Below are positions 60,833 through 64,000 of a stretch of 64,000 nt of DNA, piece by piece (position 1 is the first letter of the stretch; every line of letters begins with the position of its first letter). Below the pieces are notes generated by a model, which saw only the letters and a program-made list of their open reading frames with translations, had not been told where the DNA came from and searched no databases. Where the stretch lies: assembly GCA_000697475.1 (NCBI GenBank), contig JNEU01000764.1:124001-188000 (forward strand), read 5' to 3'. The translations under genes and the position numbers were made by a program. The DNA comes from Lichtheimia corymbifera B2541 (lineage: Eukaryota > Mucoromycota > Mucoromycetes > Mucorales > Lichtheimiaceae).

Positions 60833-62058
60833 ATGTCTCTTCAAATCCTGATTTCCAATCCCACCATAGTATTAGACGATGATGTGGATACGCCAACCAC
60901 GTTATCTGGCGTCGTTGAGCTTGAGCTCAAAGAGCCAATGCGTCTTAAAGCAATCAAGCTAACACTTGTCGGACGCACAAAGTTGCAGTGGCGGGAGAGT
61001 GAGTAACATCCGAAACATATTAAAGATTTTTTTTACCCATTACCCGATAGCTAACCCTGAAAACAATCATTGTAGATGTGGTCAAACGCACCATCTTAAC
61101 ACGCGGATGGAGTTTTCTGGAACACAATCACCATAAAAAGAGTACGATACTACCAGCTGGCAACCACTGCTGGCCATTTGAAGCCACACTTCCGGACAAT
61201 CTTCCCGAGACCATCCAGGGGAGTTCATATGGCGACATTGGTTATGCGCTAAAAGCTGAAGCGGTCCGACCTTTTGTCGCTAAAAACTTGATCGCACGTA
61301 GCGGAATTCGTATCGTACGTCGTCCTAATGCACCGCAGCAGCCTGTACGTGTGGCAGGCGAATACAATCATCTCACCTACGAAATGGTGTCACGTCAATC
61401 GATCCATAAACGCAATGACAGGTTGTTGATCGACGTGTATATGATGCACCAGCAAAACCCAGCAATCCCTGTTTCCTCAATTCAATCCATTACAACCATT
61501 TTCAAAGAAAACATCAGCATATTACCATCGACGCATGATACACGTACTTTACGCTTCCTTCGAGAGAATGGTACGAGCTTCTCGCAGCGAAATCATACTG
61601 TTATGGATATTCGTATTCCTCGATTTACCCAATACGATTCATCCAATAACCTGTTTTCCATCAAGCACGAAGTCGAATTCACATTCACTATGGCTGATCA
61701 GCAAGAATGCCGTGTAACGCTTCCCATAATTATTGCACCTGATGAGCTAGTACCAGCCTTACCTCGTGATACTGAGCATGGTGATGGCGAGCAAGAAGAA
61801 TGGTTACCGAGTTATGCAGATGCCTTGTTGCCTCCCATGTACATGGAACATGATTTATCACCCTTTTCATCACCGGCAAGTTCGGCTGCTACAACACCTG
61901 CTGATGAGCCGGACGATTGGTTGGCTGCTGATACAACCGCTATTGACAGCCATTATTTAGCTACAGCATTAATGGATCCCACATGCTGCCGTCGCGGTCG
62001 CTTACCTTCTTATGACACTGCAATGATGATGCCAACAACAGCAACACCTGCTTTTTGA
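60833..62058 (+). CDS. Arrestin-related trafficking adaptor (ART/alpha-arrestin)
   Basis: Exons: 60833-60998 and 61076-62058; 382 aa. The N-lobe starts MSLQILISNPTIVLDDD and has TTLSGVVELELKEPMRLKAIKLTLVGRTKLQW, then STILPAGNHCWPFEATLPDNLPETI, all typical of arrestin_N. The C-lobe includes ISRQSIHKRND-like sequence and VEFTFTMADQQECRVTLPIII. The tail carries ubiquitin-ligase docking motifs: PPMY and two LPSY motifs (PSYAD, PSYDT). In yeast such adaptors bring Rsp5/NEDD4 to plasma-membrane transporters for endocytosis. It lies 632 bp upstream of a sugar transporter gene on the same strand, a plausible but unproven client. Confidence 0.9.
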
Positions 62059-62690
62059 ACCACCTTCCAGAACCCTGTCAGATACTTTTATGCTCCACAT
62101 CCCTATATCAACATGTCTTATGCTACATTTATAGACCTTTAGATGCAATATCATCCATGCTTCCTTTTCATTCATCCTTTCACACGTCATTATTCATCCA
62201 TGTATATAGTTAGATTATCATTGTTTGTCATCTCCATTGTTGTCGTACATAAATACACACATTTTCATGCACGGCAAACAAGTCATATGCCATTCTAGAT
62301 TACACCAAAAGTATACCTTTTGTTGTCCATCGCTGTAGATCAAATTGAAATCATGCAATTTTCTTCTCCTGCTTTATTTTCTACTCCTTATAACGCTGTT
62401 GAGTGACATTGAGTATAATGAGCTTGTCTTGTTGGAAAGTGGTGATGGTGCGATGGTGATGTGAAAGCCGAGGTTGGGGCCAATTCATCATGCAAAAACC
62501 TTGGTTTCTATACTCCGGCGAATATAAATTCATCCATGTCGCTCAATTCACAGGCTACTCTTCTTTCCCTCTTTACCTTGTACGGCTGCAAAACAATAGC
62601 AACGATTGATCACAACACCTACTTACCTCCTGCATCTTATATCACCGATTACCCTTCATATAAATACCCACTATAAAGCTCCCAGCCGAG
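62059..62690. other. Intergenic region, arrestin-like to sugar transporter
   Basis: About 630 bp. It contains TATAAATT (62523) and TATAAATA (62659-62666), the latter only 32 bp before the chosen transporter ATG, so a 5' leader would be extremely short or the true start may be the in-frame ATG at about 62809. Confidence 0.45.
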
Positions 62691-64000
62691 ATGCGAACAA
62701 CATTAACCCCACGATTACGGTTTTTCCTTCCTCTTCGTAATCGTCATCAAACTTCCTCGTCGTACAACGAGCGACAGCCCCTTCTTGATCATCAACAAAA
62801 GCAAAAAATGACAGTATGGACAGCTGCTGCTGCATGTATATCAGGTCTTGGCGGCTTGCTATTTGGTATGTTGTGTGTGTATGTCATTCCCTGTAACGAG
62901 ATCATATCAACAAGCACGTAACAGGATTCGACCTGGGCGTTGTCGGCGGCTTGTTGATTGCACCTTCATTCCAAACCCATTTTGGTATTGATCCCAATGA
63001 CAAGATACGGGAAGCTGATATCAATGGCAACATCGTGGCTATCTTACAAATCGGTTGCTTATTTGGAAGCCTTGCTGCCACATTGACAGCAGGTATGTAT
63101 CGGTGCAATTGTGCGTTTGGATGATGGCATAGTAATGTGAAAGTATAAACAATGATATCCTATAGATAAAGCTGGACGTAAATGGAGCATCATATTTTCA
63201 GCAGCCGTGTTCTGTGTTGGAGGTATCCTACAAGTGGTGGCTGTAAATCTTGGGATGTTGTATGCAGGAAGACTCGTTGCTGGTCTTGGTAAGCTCTGGT
63301 ATAGAATGCTGATGTTGCTATCTCCCGTGTAACGTGGTACATTTTTAATAGGGGTGGGTGCATTAAGCATGCTTGTGCCGGTATGTTTGCATCCTTCTTT
63401 CTTTCTTTGTCATCCAACATGCATTTACCAGGTTGATTAGGTCTATGTTGCAGAGATCGCACATCAGTCTCAGCGAGGATTGCTTGGTGGATTATGGCAA
63501 TTCTTCATTGCAGCTGGATTAGCCATGTCGTATTGGACCAATTATATTGTGCAGCGAGTAGTTACGGATGATCAAGATAATGCATTGTGGCAGGTGCCAC
63601 TCATTGTGCAAACGATCCCTGGCGGTATGTTGTTGGTGGGCATGCTGGTACTCTTTGAAACACCTAGACACCTTGTTGCACATGCACACATGGATCAAGC
63701 CAAACAGGTGATTGCCAAGATTCGTGGGTGGCCTGTATCTGACCCTCGTGTCGATACCGAGCTCGAATTTATTCATAATGGTATGCGAGAACAAGTCATG
63801 GATGAACCAAGATCAACCTTGCGTACCTGGCGACGAGTATTTTCGCGTGACAATATGCGGCGTTTGCTTGTGGGAAGTGCCCTTCAAGCATTTCAGCAGC
63901 TTACTGGTACCAATGTTATCAATTATTACAGTCCAATCATTTTTCGATCCATTGGTCTTTCTTCCAACACTGCAGAACTCTTGGCTACGGGAGGTACGCA
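62691..64000 (+). CDS. MFS sugar transporter, 5' part
   Basis: Exons: 62691-62865, 62925-63092, 63166-63288, 63352-63380, 63441-63993, then a donor (GAG/GTACGC) at the window edge; about 349 aa are visible. Family motifs: GGLLFGFDLGVVGG in helix 1, ADKAGRKWS (the D-R-x-G-R-R loop), GRLVAGLGVGALSMLVPVYVAEIAHQSQRG (the PESPR-like region, here spread over a 29-bp micro-exon), WQVPLIVQTIPGGMLLVG, FETPRHLV, and QQLTGTNVINYYSPIIF in helix 7. This is a plasma-membrane hexose or polyol/H+ symporter or facilitator. The N-terminal tail carries NERQPLLDH, a dileucine-like signal. The C-terminal half is beyond the window. Confidence 0.93.

Noticed and set aside
1..64000. CRISPR array, prophage, secondary-metabolite cluster or intact transposon
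   Set aside because: No regularly spaced exact repeats, phage genes, PKS/NRPS genes, transposase or reverse-transcriptase motifs were seen on either strand.

Overview
The window is nuclear DNA from a filamentous fungus, most likely an early-diverging (Mucoromycota-type) lineage. The evidence is short 50-80 bp introns with GT/AG borders, moderate AT bias, many CAA/CAG homopolymer tracts, a GPI-anchored chitin deacetylase, and animal-like genes (Yippee, STIMATE, SAP30BP) beside typical fungal ones (VNX1-type exchanger, Mot1, arrestin-related adaptor). The standard genetic code applies. I could assemble 20 protein-coding genes exon by exon, with reading phase checked at each junction, plus one tRNA. 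Genus and species cannot be named from sequence alone.

Layout. 0-6.7 kb: 3' end of MOT1 (TBP-removing Snf2 ATPase), a casein kinase 1 of the Yck/gamma type, and a divergently arranged Yippee gene (minus) and STIMATE-family membrane protein gene (plus). 8-17.4 kb: a vacuolar/endomembrane CaCA cation/H+ exchanger (VNX1 type), a METTL21-like methyltransferase, a membrane-anchored GDSL phospholipase, and (minus) a WDR44/DGR2-like WD40 protein. 17.4-22.3 kb: a gene-poor stretch that carries a decayed tandem array of about 125-bp units. 22.3-34.3 kb: complete VPS13 lipid-transfer protein, 37 exons and about 3256 aa. 34.4-38.6 kb: chitin deacetylase and mitochondrial ATP synthase alpha, both minus. 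39.7-48.7 kb: Sec14-like lipid-transfer protein, RhoGEF (DH-PH), an orphan seven-helix membrane protein, tRNA-Asn, and an intronless Kelch-BTB protein. 50.4-64 kb: an orphan single-helix protein, SAP30BP/HCNGP, a Cdc25-type RasGEF with SH3, an arrestin-related adaptor, and the 5' part of a sugar transporter that runs off the end.

The genes are mostly unrelated housekeeping or signalling genes, not an operon or pathway cluster. Loose themes are membrane lipid transfer (VPS13, Sec14), vacuolar or plasma-membrane transport and its regulation (VNX1, sugar transporter, arrestin adaptor, CK1), and small-GTPase control (RhoGEF, RasGEF, Kelch-BTB) within 20 kb.

The most unusual signals are the degenerate 125-bp tandem array directly upstream of VPS13, and a set of six GC-AG introns with the donor GCAAG(T/C), five of them packed into 8.9-16 kb. 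I did not find a CRISPR array, a recognisable transposon, or any obvious new multi-gene system. Each CDS entry gives the full span, with exon coordinates in the evidence text.
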